From positions 6,172,053-6,236,052 of the forward strand of contig NC_020504.1 in assembly GCF_000349325.1 (NCBI RefSeq): a stretch of DNA of 64,000 nt, in the 5' to 3' direction. Below the pieces are notes generated by a model. The model was not told where the DNA came from and ran no database searches. It was given only the letters and a program-made list of their open reading frames with translations. A program made the translations under genes and the position numbers. The stretch comes from Streptomyces davaonensis JCM 4913 (GTDB lineage Bacteria > Actinomycetota > Actinomycetes > Streptomycetales > Streptomycetaceae). Of the stretch, positions 44,949 to 53,896 are shown in pieces. Position 1 is the stretch's first letter; the number at the start of each line of letters is the position of its first letter.

Positions 44949-44990
44949 GCCGGCCTTGGACACCTTCTCCCCGTTCCGAGGCCGGCTTTT
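44949..44990 (+). terminator. Terminator or attenuator between short and long chaplin genes
   Basis: Perfect 8-bp arms GCCGGCCT (44949-44956) and AGGCCGGC (44979-44986), 22-base loop, followed by TTTT. It ends only 31 bases before the long chaplin start, leaving little room for a separate promoter. Confidence 0.7.
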
Positions 44991-45020
44991 CCCACTTCTA
45001 CCAGCAGGAAGACAACGAGA

Positions 45021-45914
45021 TTGCGACAGACCCTGAGCAGGGGAATGGTCGCGGCCGCGGCCGCGACAAGCATTCTGTCCCTGTGCGGCGCTCCCGCCCT
45101 CGCCGACACGAGCGCGAACGGGACCGCGACGGATTCGCCCGGTGTGCTGTCCGGCAACGATGTGTCGGCGCCGGTCGACGTCCCGGTCAACGTCTGCGGC
45201 AACACCGTCGACGCGGCCTCCGCGCTCAACCCGGCCTTCGGCAACGACTGTGCCAACGTCGGGGATTCGGACCGCCATGGCGGCTCCGAGGACGGCTGGA
45301 AGGACGGCTCCGGGAGCGGTTCTGACAGCGGCCCCGGTGGCGGCTACAGCGACGGCTTCGACGACGGCCACGCGTCCGACTTCGACCACGGCTCCGGAAG
45401 TTCGGCGTCCGGGACGAGCGAGGGCTCGCCCGGTGTCGGGTCCGGGAACGCGGCGCAGGCTCCGGTCGACGTTCCGGTCAACGCCTGCGGCAACACCGTC
45501 GATGTGGTCGGCGCGTTGAACCCCGTGTTCGGCAACGACTGCGGTCACGAGGACGAGCCGGAGGGCGGCTACGGCGACACCCCGCCGACGAAGCCCCCGA
45601 CGAAGCCGCCCACAAAGCCGCCGACGCAGCCGCCGACCAAGCCGCCGACGACGCACCCGCCGACCACGCCTCCTACTACGCCTCCCACGACGAAGCCGCC
45701 GACGCCGCCCACCAAGCCGCCGACGACGACGCCGCCCACGAAGCCGCCGACGACGACGCCGCCGACGAAGCCGCCGGGGCACCACGGGCCGCCGCCCGAG
45801 ATGGCCGACACCGGTGCCGGGGAGGCCACCCTGGCCGCGGCCGGCGCCAGCGCCGCGCTGATCGTGGCCGGGGCAGTGCTGTACCGACGAGGCAGAGCCG
45901 CGTCCCGTCGGTGA
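45021..45914 (+). CDS. chpA: Long chaplin with two chaplin domains and a sortase-type wall anchor
   Basis: 297-aa protein. TTG at 45021 is chosen because it gives a normal signal peptide beginning MRQTLSRGM, resembling known long chaplins, with GGAAGA 8 bases upstream; ATG 45045 would leave no basic N region. Chaplin domains span about 38-77 and 135-175, both more acidic than the short chaplin (APVDVPVN). A long PPT/KPP repeat (about 188-255) follows. The C terminus has MADTG, a hydrophobic helix and RRGRAASRR, a sorting signal in which the usual Leu of LAxTG is Met. It should anchor covalently to the wall and nucleate short chaplins. Confidence 0.9.
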   Translation: MRQTLSRGMVAAAAATSILSLCGAPALADTSANGTATDSPGVLSGNDVSAPVDVPVNVCGNTVDAASALNPAFGNDCANVGDSDRHGGSEDGWKDGSGSGSDSGPGGGYSDGFDDGHASDFDHGSGSSASGTSEGSPGVGSGNAAQAPVDVPVNACGNTVDVVGALNPVFGNDCGHEDEPEGGYGDTPPTKPPTKPPTKPPTQPPTKPPTTHPPTTPPTTPPTTKPPTPPTKPPTTTPPTKPPTTTPPTKPPGHHGPPPEMADTGAGEATLAAAGASAALIVAGAVLYRRGRAASRR

Positions 45915-45919
45915 ATCGA

Positions 45920-45958
45920 GCGAAGGTGCCGGACGTCCACAGCGTCCGGCACCTTCGC
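45920..45958 (+). terminator. Long chaplin terminator
   Basis: Perfect 16-bp arms GCGAAGGTGCCGGACG and CGTCCGGCACCTTCGC with a 7-base loop, 5 bases past the stop. It can also serve the convergent ATP-grasp gene. Confidence 0.92.
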
Positions 45959-46005
45959 CGTTTCCGGAGCGGCCCGAGCGGTGTGGCTCGGGCACGGGCC
46001 CTGCG

Positions 46006-47271
46006 TCAGCGGCTGTTCGCCTTCTCGTCGTCGGTCACCCGCGGGGGCGCCTGGCGGATCACGCGGGCGTCGGCCGGGGCGGTGGAGCGGCTGCGCAGGT
46101 GGCGCAGGCGGGTCAGGATGCGGCGGGAGGCGTGGCGGGTCCACAGGGCCCACATGGCCCAGCCGGGGAGGCGGTCGTCTCTGGCGTACCAGGCCGACTC
46201 ACGGCCCGCTCGGACCGGGCGCAGTGCGGTCAGGGGGGCGTAGTTCTCCACCACGAACAGCCGGCCGGGCCGCTCGGCCCCCGTCGGCAGGGGGCGGTGG
46301 GTCAGGTCCAGGTGCAGGGCCCGTACGACGTCCAGGTCCGCGGTGTCCGTGAAGAGGCGGAACTGGGCGCCTGGGCGGGGGTTGAAGTCGAGCAGGTGGT
46401 ACTGGCCCGTTGTGACGCAGCGGCGGAAGTCGAGGTCGAGGATGCCTCGGTAGCCGAGGCCGGAGACCAGGTGTTCGGCCAGGGTCCGTACCTGGGGGTT
46501 GGGGGTCCAGCGGCCCGCCGCCGTGAGGCCCGCGCCCCGGGGCCAGGACAGGTGTTTCACTCCGGGGCCGCCCGCGCGGAGGGTGCCCGTGCGGTCGGCG
46601 TAACCGTGGAAGAACCAGTCCAGGTCGGGGCCGGGGGGCAGATAGGCCTGGAGGAGCAGGCGGCTGCCCGCCTCCGTCGAGCGGGCGTACAACTCCTTTG
46701 CCTCCTGGGCCGAGCGGATCACCGTCGTGCTCCGCAGTCCGCTGCCGGGCGGCAGCAGCCAGGGGCGGCTCCACTTCGCCACCACCGGCAGGCCAAGGCG
46801 CCAGGCCGCCGCGGCGGCCTCGGCCGCGCTCGCCGGGACGACCGTCCGGGGGTGCGGTACGGCCGCCGCCCCGCACAGGGCGGCCAGTTCGGCCTTGTCG
46901 GCCACCCGCTCCGGCAGTGAAGCGGGCTGCTGGGGCAGCAGATAGGCGGGGGACAGCTCCTTGCGCAGCCGGTTCACCGCGACCGCGCCCGCGTCGTCCA
47001 TCGGGATCAGCACGGCCGGCCGGTCGATCCGGGCGGCCACCCGGCGCAGCACCACCGCGACATCGGCCGCGGCGGCGCCCGGGGGTGGCGGCGGGTGGAG
47101 TTGCGTGAGGAAACGGGAGGCGCGTACGGGGGACGCCGTGCAGTCGGCGACCACATGCACGGATACGCCGGCCCGGCCCAGCGAGCGCACGGCGCCCAGT
47201 GTTCCGTGGTGAAAGGGATTCCGGTCGATCCGCAGAAGTACGGCGGGGACCCGGGTGTCGAACAGCGACAC
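46006..47271 (-). CDS. ATP-grasp family ligase
   Basis: 421-aa protein. An N-terminal dinucleotide-like domain (VPAVLLRIDRNPFHHGTLGAVRSL) leads to an ATP-grasp core, LGLPVVAKWSRPWLLPPGSGLRST and YHLLDFNPRPGAQFRLF, the last containing the metal-binding Asp and Asn. It forms an acyl-phosphate and joins it to an amine or thiol. The GTG at 47271 has GAAGGA upstream and starts at the conserved segment; an ATG at 47343 would add unrelated residues. It diverges from the GH26 gene and sits by the exopolysaccharide operon. Its substrate is unknown. Confidence 0.83.
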   Translation of the reverse strand: MSLFDTRVPAVLLRIDRNPFHHGTLGAVRSLGRAGVSVHVVADCTASPVRASRFLTQLHPPPPPGAAAADVAVVLRRVAARIDRPAVLIPMDDAGAVAVNRLRKELSPAYLLPQQPASLPERVADKAELAALCGAAAVPHPRTVVPASAAEAAAAAWRLGLPVVAKWSRPWLLPPGSGLRSTTVIRSAQEAKELYARSTEAGSRLLLQAYLPPGPDLDWFFHGYADRTGTLRAGGPGVKHLSWPRGAGLTAAGRWTPNPQVRTLAEHLVSGLGYRGILDLDFRRCVTTGQYHLLDFNPRPGAQFRLFTDTADLDVVRALHLDLTHRPLPTGAERPGRLFVVENYAPLTALRPVRAGRESAWYARDDRLPGWAMWALWTRHASRRILTRLRHLRSRSTAPADARVIRQAPPRVTDDEKANSR

Positions 47272-47396
47272 GGATTCAATTCCTTCGGTCGGGCGAGCGG
47301 GGCACTCGAAAGCCGTAACGGCGGTGGCGTAATGCCTGTTCATATGACTGAGTGTCAGTAATGGGTAATCCCGCGAGTGTGGAGAAAGGAGCAGGC

Positions 47397-48581
47397 ATGG
47401 CCCCACAGCAGCGACCGACCCGGTCCCGCCGTCGGCTGGCGTGTGTCGCGGCGACGGTCGTCGCGTCCGCCGCCCTGGCGTCCGGTCCTGGATTCGCCGC
47501 GGGCGCGGGGGCGGCACGGGCCGCCGATCCGCCCGCTCCGGCACCCGCGGTCGTGACGGCGGACGAGGACGTCCCCGCCTTCGGTGCCTACCTCGACTAC
47601 GGCTCCCGGGGCGTCGCCCGGATCGACGAGCTCAGCCAGTGGCTGGGCGGCGCGCAGCTGCGTGTCGGCCACACCTATCTGCCGGGCGACCGGTGGAGCA
47701 ATATCGAGGGCGCCCCCGACTTCCTGGAGACCTGGGCGAACTGGCGACGGGAGCGGGCGGACCGGATGTTCGTCCTCAACGTCCCCATGCTGGAGCGCAA
47801 CGAGGAGCGGGTCTCCGACGCCCAGGTCCGGCTGCTGCTGCGGCAGGGCGCGGCCGGTGTCTTCGATCACCATTTCCGCCGCCTGGCCCAGCGCCTGGTG
47901 GAGCTGAAGGTGCCGGACACGGTGATCGTGCCGGGCTGGGAGATGAACGGCATCACGTACACCCATCGCTGCGGCCCCGACCCGGAGGCCTGGAAGAAGT
48001 ACTGGAACAGGATCGTCACCACCATGCGTTCGGTGCCGGGCGCGGAATTCCGGTTCGACTTCACCCCGACCCGGGGCCGGGACGCCATTCCCTGGACGCA
48101 GTGCTATCCGGGGGACGACACGGTCGACATCATCGGAATGGACTCGTACGACCAGCCGCGTGGAATGTCGTTCGACGAACAGGTGAAAGAGCCCTACGGA
48201 CTTCAGGAACACGTGGACTTCGCCAAAGCGCACGGCAAGCCCATTTCCTATCCCGAATGGGGGCTCTTCCGCAATGGTGACAACGCCGAATACATGCGGC
48301 GGATGCTCGCCTGGATGGATGAGCACAAGCCGCTGTACAACACGCTGACCGACTACTGCCCGCACGGCGTGTGGCAGTGCGAGGACAACCCCGAGTCGAG
48401 CGAGGTCTACCGCTCGGTGCTGTTCGGCCGTACCGGCGAGCCGGAGCCCTCGCCCACCCCGACGCCGGTGGAACCCACCACGCCGCCGAACTGCTCCCCG
48501 CTGGACCTCGGTGATTGGGTGGAGTACTGGCTCGGCGGAAAGCTGTGCCTGCGTTTCGACTGGTACTCGCGCAACCGGTGA
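47397..48581 (+). CDS. Secreted glycoside hydrolase, GH26-like
   Basis: 394-aa secreted enzyme. A basic signal peptide precedes a TIM-barrel GH26-like domain. The acid/base Glu is in VIVPGWEMNGITY, and the nucleophile Glu in PISYPEWGLF. The C terminus has a Pro/Thr linker (PSPTPTPVEPTTPP) and a short tail with two cysteines. GH26 enzymes cut beta-mannans or related beta-glucans. AAGGAG precedes the ATG at 47397; the earlier ATG at 47352 is rejected. It may trim the polysaccharide made by the operon next door. Confidence 0.85.
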   Translation: MAPQQRPTRSRRRLACVAATVVASAALASGPGFAAGAGAARAADPPAPAPAVVTADEDVPAFGAYLDYGSRGVARIDELSQWLGGAQLRVGHTYLPGDRWSNIEGAPDFLETWANWRRERADRMFVLNVPMLERNEERVSDAQVRLLLRQGAAGVFDHHFRRLAQRLVELKVPDTVIVPGWEMNGITYTHRCGPDPEAWKKYWNRIVTTMRSVPGAEFRFDFTPTRGRDAIPWTQCYPGDDTVDIIGMDSYDQPRGMSFDEQVKEPYGLQEHVDFAKAHGKPISYPEWGLFRNGDNAEYMRRMLAWMDEHKPLYNTLTDYCPHGVWQCEDNPESSEVYRSVLFGRTGEPEPSPTPTPVEPTTPPNCSPLDLGDWVEYWLGGKLCLRFDWYSRNR

Positions 48582-48603
48582 GCCCCTGGTGGCGGCAGGT
48601 CCC

Positions 48604-49698
48604 TCAGGGCCTGTCGCCACGGTCGCGCTCCTTTCGGCGGCGCAGCAGTTCCTTGCCGTACCGCCGGGCGTGCGCGTGGCACACCGCGGCCGCGAGCAGC
48701 GGGGCGGTGCGCCGACGGGCCAGCAACAGCCGCCGGTTCTCGACCGGTTCGGGCCGCCAGTGCTGCTTGTACGGCTCGTTCCCGCGCAGCAGGCTCAGGG
48801 TGCCCCGGGCGTGCCCGGCGCACGCGTCGAGCAGCATCACCGCCACGTCCGCCTTGCGTTCCCGCAGACACGGATGGGCGCCGTACAGGTAACCGCCCGT
48901 CAGGCGTCGGGACAGCAGGGTCAGGTCGACGGCGACCACGTCGTCGTCCAGCCGGAACTCGGTGACGACCGCGTCGCCGGACGCCACCATCGGCCCGACC
49001 GCGCGCACCAGATGGTCGCCGAAGCGGGGACGCAGATGCTCGGAGGTCACCTTGCGGTCCTGCCACTGGAGTTGATGCAGTTCCAGCAGCCGCCGCAGTG
49101 CCTTGTCGACCTCGGCCGGTTCGACAATGTGCCGTTCGATGCCGAGCGCGGACAGCTTGCGGAGTTTGGCGCGTACCCGCTGCTGGGCCTTGGTGGACGG
49201 CAGCCGGGCGATCAGCTCGGGCAGCGGGGCCGCGGGCAGCTCCAGGCAGAGCGAGTCCGGCACCCGGTGGCGCGGGCCGGACCAGCGGTCGTAGATGCGT
49301 TCGGCCGCGCTGCCCGGACGGACCTCGCGCAGGTCGATCAGCGCGGTGCGGGCGGCCGCCGCGAGGCCCGCGGTGAGTGCGGCCTCCGCCGTCTCGCCCC
49401 GCTCGTCGTCCAGCAGGACGTCGCCGTAGTCCGAGATCGCCCCGCCGAGCGGCACCAGCGAGGGCACCGGTCGGCGCACCCTCATCAGCGGGGCGGCAGC
49501 GAGGAGTCGGCCCCGGTCGTCGCGGGCCAGGATCAGGCGGAGCCGGCCGGGAGTGCCGTACGAGCGCCACCAGGAGTGCAGCCAGGGGTGGCTCTGGAAG
49601 GGGGTTGCCGTGGCGCAACTGCCGTACAGCCGCGCCCAGTCGGGGGCGAGGGCGGCGAAGGCGGCCTCGTCGGTGACGAGTTCCGTCGAGTACGTCAC
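48604..49698 (-). CDS. GNAT/FemAB-like acyltransferase
   Basis: 364-aa protein of the BioF2-like GNAT group. FxSHPWLHSWWRSYG near residue 35 is the conserved start of this family, and LTGGYLYGAHP and SLLRGNEPYKQHW near the C terminus are the acceptor-side signature. These enzymes add acyl or aminoacyl groups to cell-surface sugars or peptides. It is the last gene of the polysaccharide operon; the GTG overlaps the chain-length gene stop. Acylation of the exported glycan is plausible. Confidence 0.82.
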   Translation of the reverse strand: MTYSTELVTDEAAFAALAPDWARLYGSCATATPFQSHPWLHSWWRSYGTPGRLRLILARDDRGRLLAAAPLMRVRRPVPSLVPLGGAISDYGDVLLDDERGETAEAALTAGLAAAARTALIDLREVRPGSAAERIYDRWSGPRHRVPDSLCLELPAAPLPELIARLPSTKAQQRVRAKLRKLSALGIERHIVEPAEVDKALRRLLELHQLQWQDRKVTSEHLRPRFGDHLVRAVGPMVASGDAVVTEFRLDDDVVAVDLTLLSRRLTGGYLYGAHPCLRERKADVAVMLLDACAGHARGTLSLLRGNEPYKQHWRPEPVENRRLLLARRRTAPLLAAAVCHAHARRYGKELLRRRKERDRGDRP

Positions 49699-50348
49699 AG
49701 CTGCCCGTGAACGTCGGCGGCGGGGGCCGGTCCCGGTACGGCGGGGCGGCCGTGGCCGTCGGCGGACCGGCGGGGCCGGACCAGCAGCACCAGGCCGCCG
49801 AGCAGGCCGCCCGCGCTGGCACCGACCAGGCCGGTGACCGTGGGGGAGGCGGAGGAGGGCTCGGTGGGCTCGGTGGCGCGGGCGAACTGCTGGAGCTCGA
49901 TGTGGGTGGCCTTCTCGGAGTCGGCCGCGTGCCGGGTCAGGGCGCGGGCGACGGCGTTGGCCATGTCGGCGGCGAGGTCGGCGCGCCCGGAGGTGGCGGT
50001 GACAGCGACCATCGGGGCGTCCGGGGAGGTCGCGGTCCGCACGCTCTCCTTCAGCGTCGACACCGGCACGCCCGCCCACACCTGGGCGTCCCCGAGCACC
50101 GCGACCTGGGTGGCGACCCGGCCGTAGGCCTGGGCGAAGCCGAGCGCGGCGGTCGGGTCGGACTTCTCGTTCGGTACGGCGACCACGTAGCTGGTGGCCG
50201 TGTAGCTCGGCGGCTTGAGCACGCCGTAGGCGCCGCCGAGGAGTCCGCCGGCCAGGGCGCCGGCCGTGATCAGGGACCAGGGCGGCAGGGCCCTGGCGCG
50301 GGCCAGTGGGGTGGTCGGGCGGCGTGGTCCGGTGGGGTTCTCGGTCAT
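49695..50348 (-). CDS. Wzz-like polysaccharide chain-length regulator
   Basis: 217-aa membrane protein. The first helix lies near residues 25-47 (LITAGALAGGLLGGAYGVL), the outside part includes SYTATSYVVAVPNEKSDPTAALG, and the second helix near residues 170-192 ends at RPRRS. This two-helix layout is that of Wzz/capsule co-polymerases, though no attached tyrosine kinase is present. The ATG overlaps the glycosyltransferase stop by 4 bases, and its stop overlaps the acyltransferase start. Confidence 0.82.
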   Translation of the reverse strand: MTENPTGPRRPTTPLARARALPPWSLITAGALAGGLLGGAYGVLKPPSYTATSYVVAVPNEKSDPTAALGFAQAYGRVATQVAVLGDAQVWAGVPVSTLKESVRTATSPDAPMVAVTATSGRADLAADMANAVARALTRHAADSEKATHIELQQFARATEPTEPSSASPTVTGLVGASAGGLLGGLVLLVRPRRSADGHGRPAVPGPAPAADVHGQL

Positions 50349-51490
50349 GAGGAGCTGACTTTCTGGGGTGACGGGGACGGGACGGTGATGGCGGCGTACA
50401 CGTCCATCAGGCGGTCGGCGCTGCGGGTGATGCCGTAGCGCAGGGCGGCCTCGGGCGCGGAGCGCGGGCGAGGGGCCGCGGCGCGGGTGGCGGCGATGGC
50501 GCGGGCGAACTCCTCGGGGCCGCCGCGGACCTGGCGGGCGCCCGGCGCGGTGTGCGCGGGGAGGTCCTCGATCGCGGGGCAGGAGGCGTAGAGCACGGGG
50601 AGTCCGCAGGCCAGCGCCTCCACGACGGCGAGTCCGAAGGCCTCCTCGGGGGACGGGGAGGCGAAGACGTCCATGGCGGCGGTGAGGGAGGGCAGGTCGG
50701 GGCCGGGGGAGCCGTCCGGGACGTAGGGGCGTTCGCCGGTGAACAGGACCCGGTCGGCGACGCCCGCCTCGTGCGCGGTGCGCCTGAGGACGCTCTCCTC
50801 GGGGCCGCCGCCGACCAGCAGCAGCCAGTGGTCGTGGGGGAGTTGAGCCAGGGCCTGGACGAGGGTGCCGAAGGATTTGCCCGCGGTGAGGCGGCCGATG
50901 CCGCCGATGACGTAGGCGTCCTCGGGCAGGCCGAGACGGCGGCGGGTGCGCAGCCGCTGCGCCGGGTCGAAGCGGAAGCGGTCCAGGTCGATGCCGTTGG
51001 GGACGACCTCGATCCGGGGTGAGGGCACGCCCCAGCGCTTCAGGCGGTCGGCGACCGTCGGGGAGACGGCCACCGTCATCCGGCCGAGCCGCTCGCCCGC
51101 GAGGTACAGGGCGCGCACCCCCGTGCCGAGCCGTCGGCCCTCCATCTGCGAGTCGCCGAGGGAGTGCTCGGTGGCGACGACGGCCCTGACCCCGGCCATG
51201 CGGGCGGCGAGGCGGCCGTAGAGACAGGCGCGGTAGAGGTGGGTGTGGACCAGGTCGTAGCCGCCGGTGCGGATCAGGCGGATGAGGCGGGGGAGGGCGG
51301 CGAGGTCGCGGTTGCCCGCCATGCCGAGGTGCACGACCCGCACCCCGTCGGCGGCGAGGCCGTCGGCGACCGAGCCCGGGTTGGTGAGCGTGACGACATC
51401 GCAGTCGACCGGCAAGTGTCTGAGCAGCAGCCGCAGTTGCTGCTCGGCGCCGCCGACGCCGAGGCCGGTGATGATGTGCAGCGCCTTCAT
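50345..51490 (-). CDS. GT4-family glycosyltransferase
   Basis: 381-aa GT-B enzyme. The N-terminal region GLGVGGAEQQLRLLLRHL binds the acceptor side, and the C-terminal donor domain has GGIGRLTAGKSFGTLVQAL and SPSPEEAFGLAVVEALACGLPV, containing the E-x7-E retaining motif. It adds one sugar from a nucleotide donor to a growing lipid-linked oligosaccharide. The ATG overlaps the deacetylase stop. The sugar is not predictable. Confidence 0.92.
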   Translation of the reverse strand: MKALHIITGLGVGGAEQQLRLLLRHLPVDCDVVTLTNPGSVADGLAADGVRVVHLGMAGNRDLAALPRLIRLIRTGGYDLVHTHLYRACLYGRLAARMAGVRAVVATEHSLGDSQMEGRRLGTGVRALYLAGERLGRMTVAVSPTVADRLKRWGVPSPRIEVVPNGIDLDRFRFDPAQRLRTRRRLGLPEDAYVIGGIGRLTAGKSFGTLVQALAQLPHDHWLLLVGGGPEESVLRRTAHEAGVADRVLFTGERPYVPDGSPGPDLPSLTAAMDVFASPSPEEAFGLAVVEALACGLPVLYASCPAIEDLPAHTAPGARQVRGGPEEFARAIAATRAAAPRPRSAPEAALRYGITRSADRLMDVYAAITVPSPSPQKVSSS

Positions 51491-52245
51491 CGCAACCCCG
51501 CCACGGGACGTCGGCGCAGCCGGTGCAGGCGGTGCTTGAGATAGAGGCGTACGGCGGTGTCGTTCTGGCCGACGTGGACGCGGGGGAGGGCGTGCGGGGA
51601 GGTGAGTGGGCCGGGGTCGATCGCGCAGGCGTAGGTGTATCCGGCCGCGCGGACCGCGGCGACGGCGCGGGCGTCCACCGTGCCGTAGGGGTAGCAGAAG
51701 CCGTTGACCGGAGCACTGATCAAATCCGAGAGCACTGCTCTGCTCCGGGCGGTCTCGGCGTGCAGCAGGTCGTCGTCGGCCTTCGTCAGGTCCGCATGGG
51801 TCAGTCCGTGCGAGCCGATCTCCACCCCGGCCGCGGCGGCGTGCCGGATGCCGTCGGCGGTCAGGAGGGGTTTGCGCGGGCCCAGCGGGTCCCAGGCGTT
51901 GTCGCCGCCGAGCCTGCCGGGCAGGACGAAGAGCGTGGCGCCGCAGCCGTGGCGGCGCAGCACCGGCAGGGCGTGGTCGAGGAAGTCGGCGTAGCCGTCG
52001 TCGAAGGTGAGCCCGACCAGACCGCGCCCCTCGCCCCGGGCGCGGGCGGCGAGCAGTTCGGCCATGGACACGCCCCTGAGGCCACGGCGGCGCAGCCGGC
52101 CGAGCTGATCGTCGAGGCGCTCGGGGGTGACGGTGATCCGGTAGGGGTCGTCCGAGCAGTCACCCACGGAGTGGTACATCGCCACCCACGGGACCGGACC
52201 TGGGCGGGGCCCGGGGCGCGGGCCGGTGTCAACGGAAACGGACAT
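51487..52245 (-). CDS. Polysaccharide deacetylase (carbohydrate esterase 4)
   Basis: 252-aa CE4 enzyme. Motif 1 LTFDDGYADF supplies the Asp base, motif 2 GSHGLTHADL the zinc histidines, and motif 3 NGFCYPYGTVD the substrate-binding Pro-Tyr. There is no obvious signal peptide, so the glycan may be deacetylated inside before export, or the export route is atypical. Deacetylation would leave amino sugars with positive charge. The start overlaps the flippase gene by 17 bases. Confidence 0.92.
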   Translation of the reverse strand: MSVSVDTGPRPGPRPGPVPWVAMYHSVGDCSDDPYRITVTPERLDDQLGRLRRRGLRGVSMAELLAARARGEGRGLVGLTFDDGYADFLDHALPVLRRHGCGATLFVLPGRLGGDNAWDPLGPRKPLLTADGIRHAAAAGVEIGSHGLTHADLTKADDDLLHAETARSRAVLSDLISAPVNGFCYPYGTVDARAVAAVRAAGYTYACAIDPGPLTSPHALPRVHVGQNDTAVRLYLKHRLHRLRRRPVAGLR

Positions 52246-53896
52246 GGCGGAGCCTTTGCGTGACGGTGCGTACGGAGTGCAGTGCGGGGGCCAGGCCCTG
52301 GGCGTTCATGAGCAGGCCGAGCAGGAGGAACACGCCGGTGACGGTGGCCGCACCGGCGGCGAGACCGGACAAGGGAGTGTCGAGGCGGGCGGCGACCAGG
52401 GAACCGGCCACCGTCGCGAGCGCCGCGGCCCGGACCGGCTTGCTCAGTTCGTGCAGCACCCGCCGGGTGTGCACCGGGACCGCGCGGCGGCGCATCCCGG
52501 CGAGGAGCAGGACGGCGGTGACGGTGATGCCGGCGGCGTTGGCGGCGGCGATGCCGTGCACGCCCCAGGGGCGTACCGTCGCCACGCCGATCCAGGTGGT
52601 GGCGATGATGCCGACGGCCATCGTGGCGATCGGGTACCAGGTGGGGCGGCCCGCCGAGAAGTAGGAGCGGATCAGCGCGCCGACCAGGGTCTGGCCGAGC
52701 AGCCCGAGGGCGTAGACGCGCATCACTCCGGCCGTGGCGGCGGTGTCCCGCTCGGTGAACGCGCCGCGCTGGAAGAGCAGTTCGATGATCTGCGGGGCGC
52801 AGGCGATGACCGTGGCGGCGCCGAGCAGCACCACGCAGGCGGCCATCGCCAGATCGCGCTCCACGCGGGCGCGGGCCAGGTCGGTGTCGCCCTCGGCCAT
52901 CGCGCGCGCCACCATCGGGAAGGTGACCGTGCACAGCATCAGCGAGAGCGTCATGGGGATCTGGGCGACCTTCTGCGCGTAGTTCAGATGCGAGATGGAG
53001 CCGGCGGGCAGCCCGGAGGCGAGGAACCGCTCGATGAGGACCTGGGACTGCCGGCACAGCGCGAACAGCAGCACGGTCACGACGAGCGCGAGGGTCACGG
53101 CCTGTCCGTCGGCGGGGGCCGAGTCCTCCTGAGCCGCAGCCGCCTTGCGGCGCAACCGCCCGAGCACGGACGGCAGTTGGACGGCAACCATCAGGGCGCC
53201 GCCCACCGCCACGCCCACCGCCGCCGACCGCACCCCCCAGTGCCCGCCGAGGACGAACATCGTCGTGATGATGCCGGTGTTGTACGCCACGTAGATCGCG
53301 GCCGGTACCAGGAAGCGCCGGTGGGCCCGCAGGACCGCGCTGAAGTACCCGGCGAGCCCGAAGCTCAGTACGCAGGTCGCGGTCAGCCGGGTGCAGTCGA
53401 CGGCGAGGGCGGGGTCGGGCAGGCCGGGCGCGAGGGCCTCGACCAGGTAGGGGGCGGTGCCGACGGCCAGTGCGGCGGCGCCGATCAGGGTGAGGGCCAG
53501 CTTGGGCAGCGTGGTGGCGACCAGCGCGCGCACCGGGTCACCGGGGGCGCCCTGGGCGCGGCGGGCCAGCGCCAGGCTGAACGCAGGGACCAGCGCGAAG
53601 GCGAGGCCGTCCTCGATCAGCAGGGTCGAGGCGAACTCCGGCACGGTCCACGCGACGAGGAAGGCGTCCGTCTCGCTCCCCGCCCCGAACAGCCGGGCCA
53701 GCGCCTGGTCACGGGCCAGCCCCAGCAGGGCGCCGGCGATCGACAGCACCGCGGTGACGAGGGTGGCGCGGGCCAGGAACTTCCGGGAGACAGGGGCGAG
53801 TTCTCTACGGTGCCGGCCCCGGCCGCGGTCACCGGAGTGCGCCGAAGGCAGCGTCGCCGAGCCGTCGGCGCCGGTCCGTGGAGGCGTCACCGTCAT
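52229..53896 (-). CDS. MurJ/MviN-like lipid-linked oligosaccharide flippase
   Basis: 555-aa protein with about 14 membrane helices of the MATE/MVF fold. Signature sequence includes GLARDQALARLFGAGSETDAFLVAWTVP near the start, LNYAQKVAQIPMTLSLMLCTVTFP and RAYFSAGRPTWYP-like RSYFSAGRPTWYP later. It probably flips the completed repeat unit across the membrane for the Wzy-like polymerase encoded upstream. The ATG at 53896 overlaps the polymerase stop by 4 bases. Confidence 0.92.
   Translation of the reverse strand: MTVTPPRTGADGSATLPSAHSGDRGRGRHRRELAPVSRKFLARATLVTAVLSIAGALLGLARDQALARLFGAGSETDAFLVAWTVPEFASTLLIEDGLAFALVPAFSLALARRAQGAPGDPVRALVATTLPKLALTLIGAAALAVGTAPYLVEALAPGLPDPALAVDCTRLTATCVLSFGLAGYFSAVLRAHRRFLVPAAIYVAYNTGIITTMFVLGGHWGVRSAAVGVAVGGALMVAVQLPSVLGRLRRKAAAAQEDSAPADGQAVTLALVVTVLLFALCRQSQVLIERFLASGLPAGSISHLNYAQKVAQIPMTLSLMLCTVTFPMVARAMAEGDTDLARARVERDLAMAACVVLLGAATVIACAPQIIELLFQRGAFTERDTAATAGVMRVYALGLLGQTLVGALIRSYFSAGRPTWYPIATMAVGIIATTWIGVATVRPWGVHGIAAANAAGITVTAVLLLAGMRRRAVPVHTRRVLHELSKPVRAAALATVAGSLVAARLDTPLSGLAAGAATVTGVFLLLGLLMNAQGLAPALHSVRTVTQRLRHVRFR

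Noticed and set aside
45580..45780. Repeated CCGACGAAGCCGCC-like units as a CRISPR array or VNTR
   Set aside because: They encode in-frame Pro-Thr-Lys repeats of the long chaplin wall-spanning region; no spacers of constant length and no cas genes.
45021..45914. ATG at 45045 as start of the long chaplin
   Set aside because: It would remove the basic N region of the signal peptide; TTG at 45021 has a spaced ribosome site and gives an N terminus like known long chaplins.
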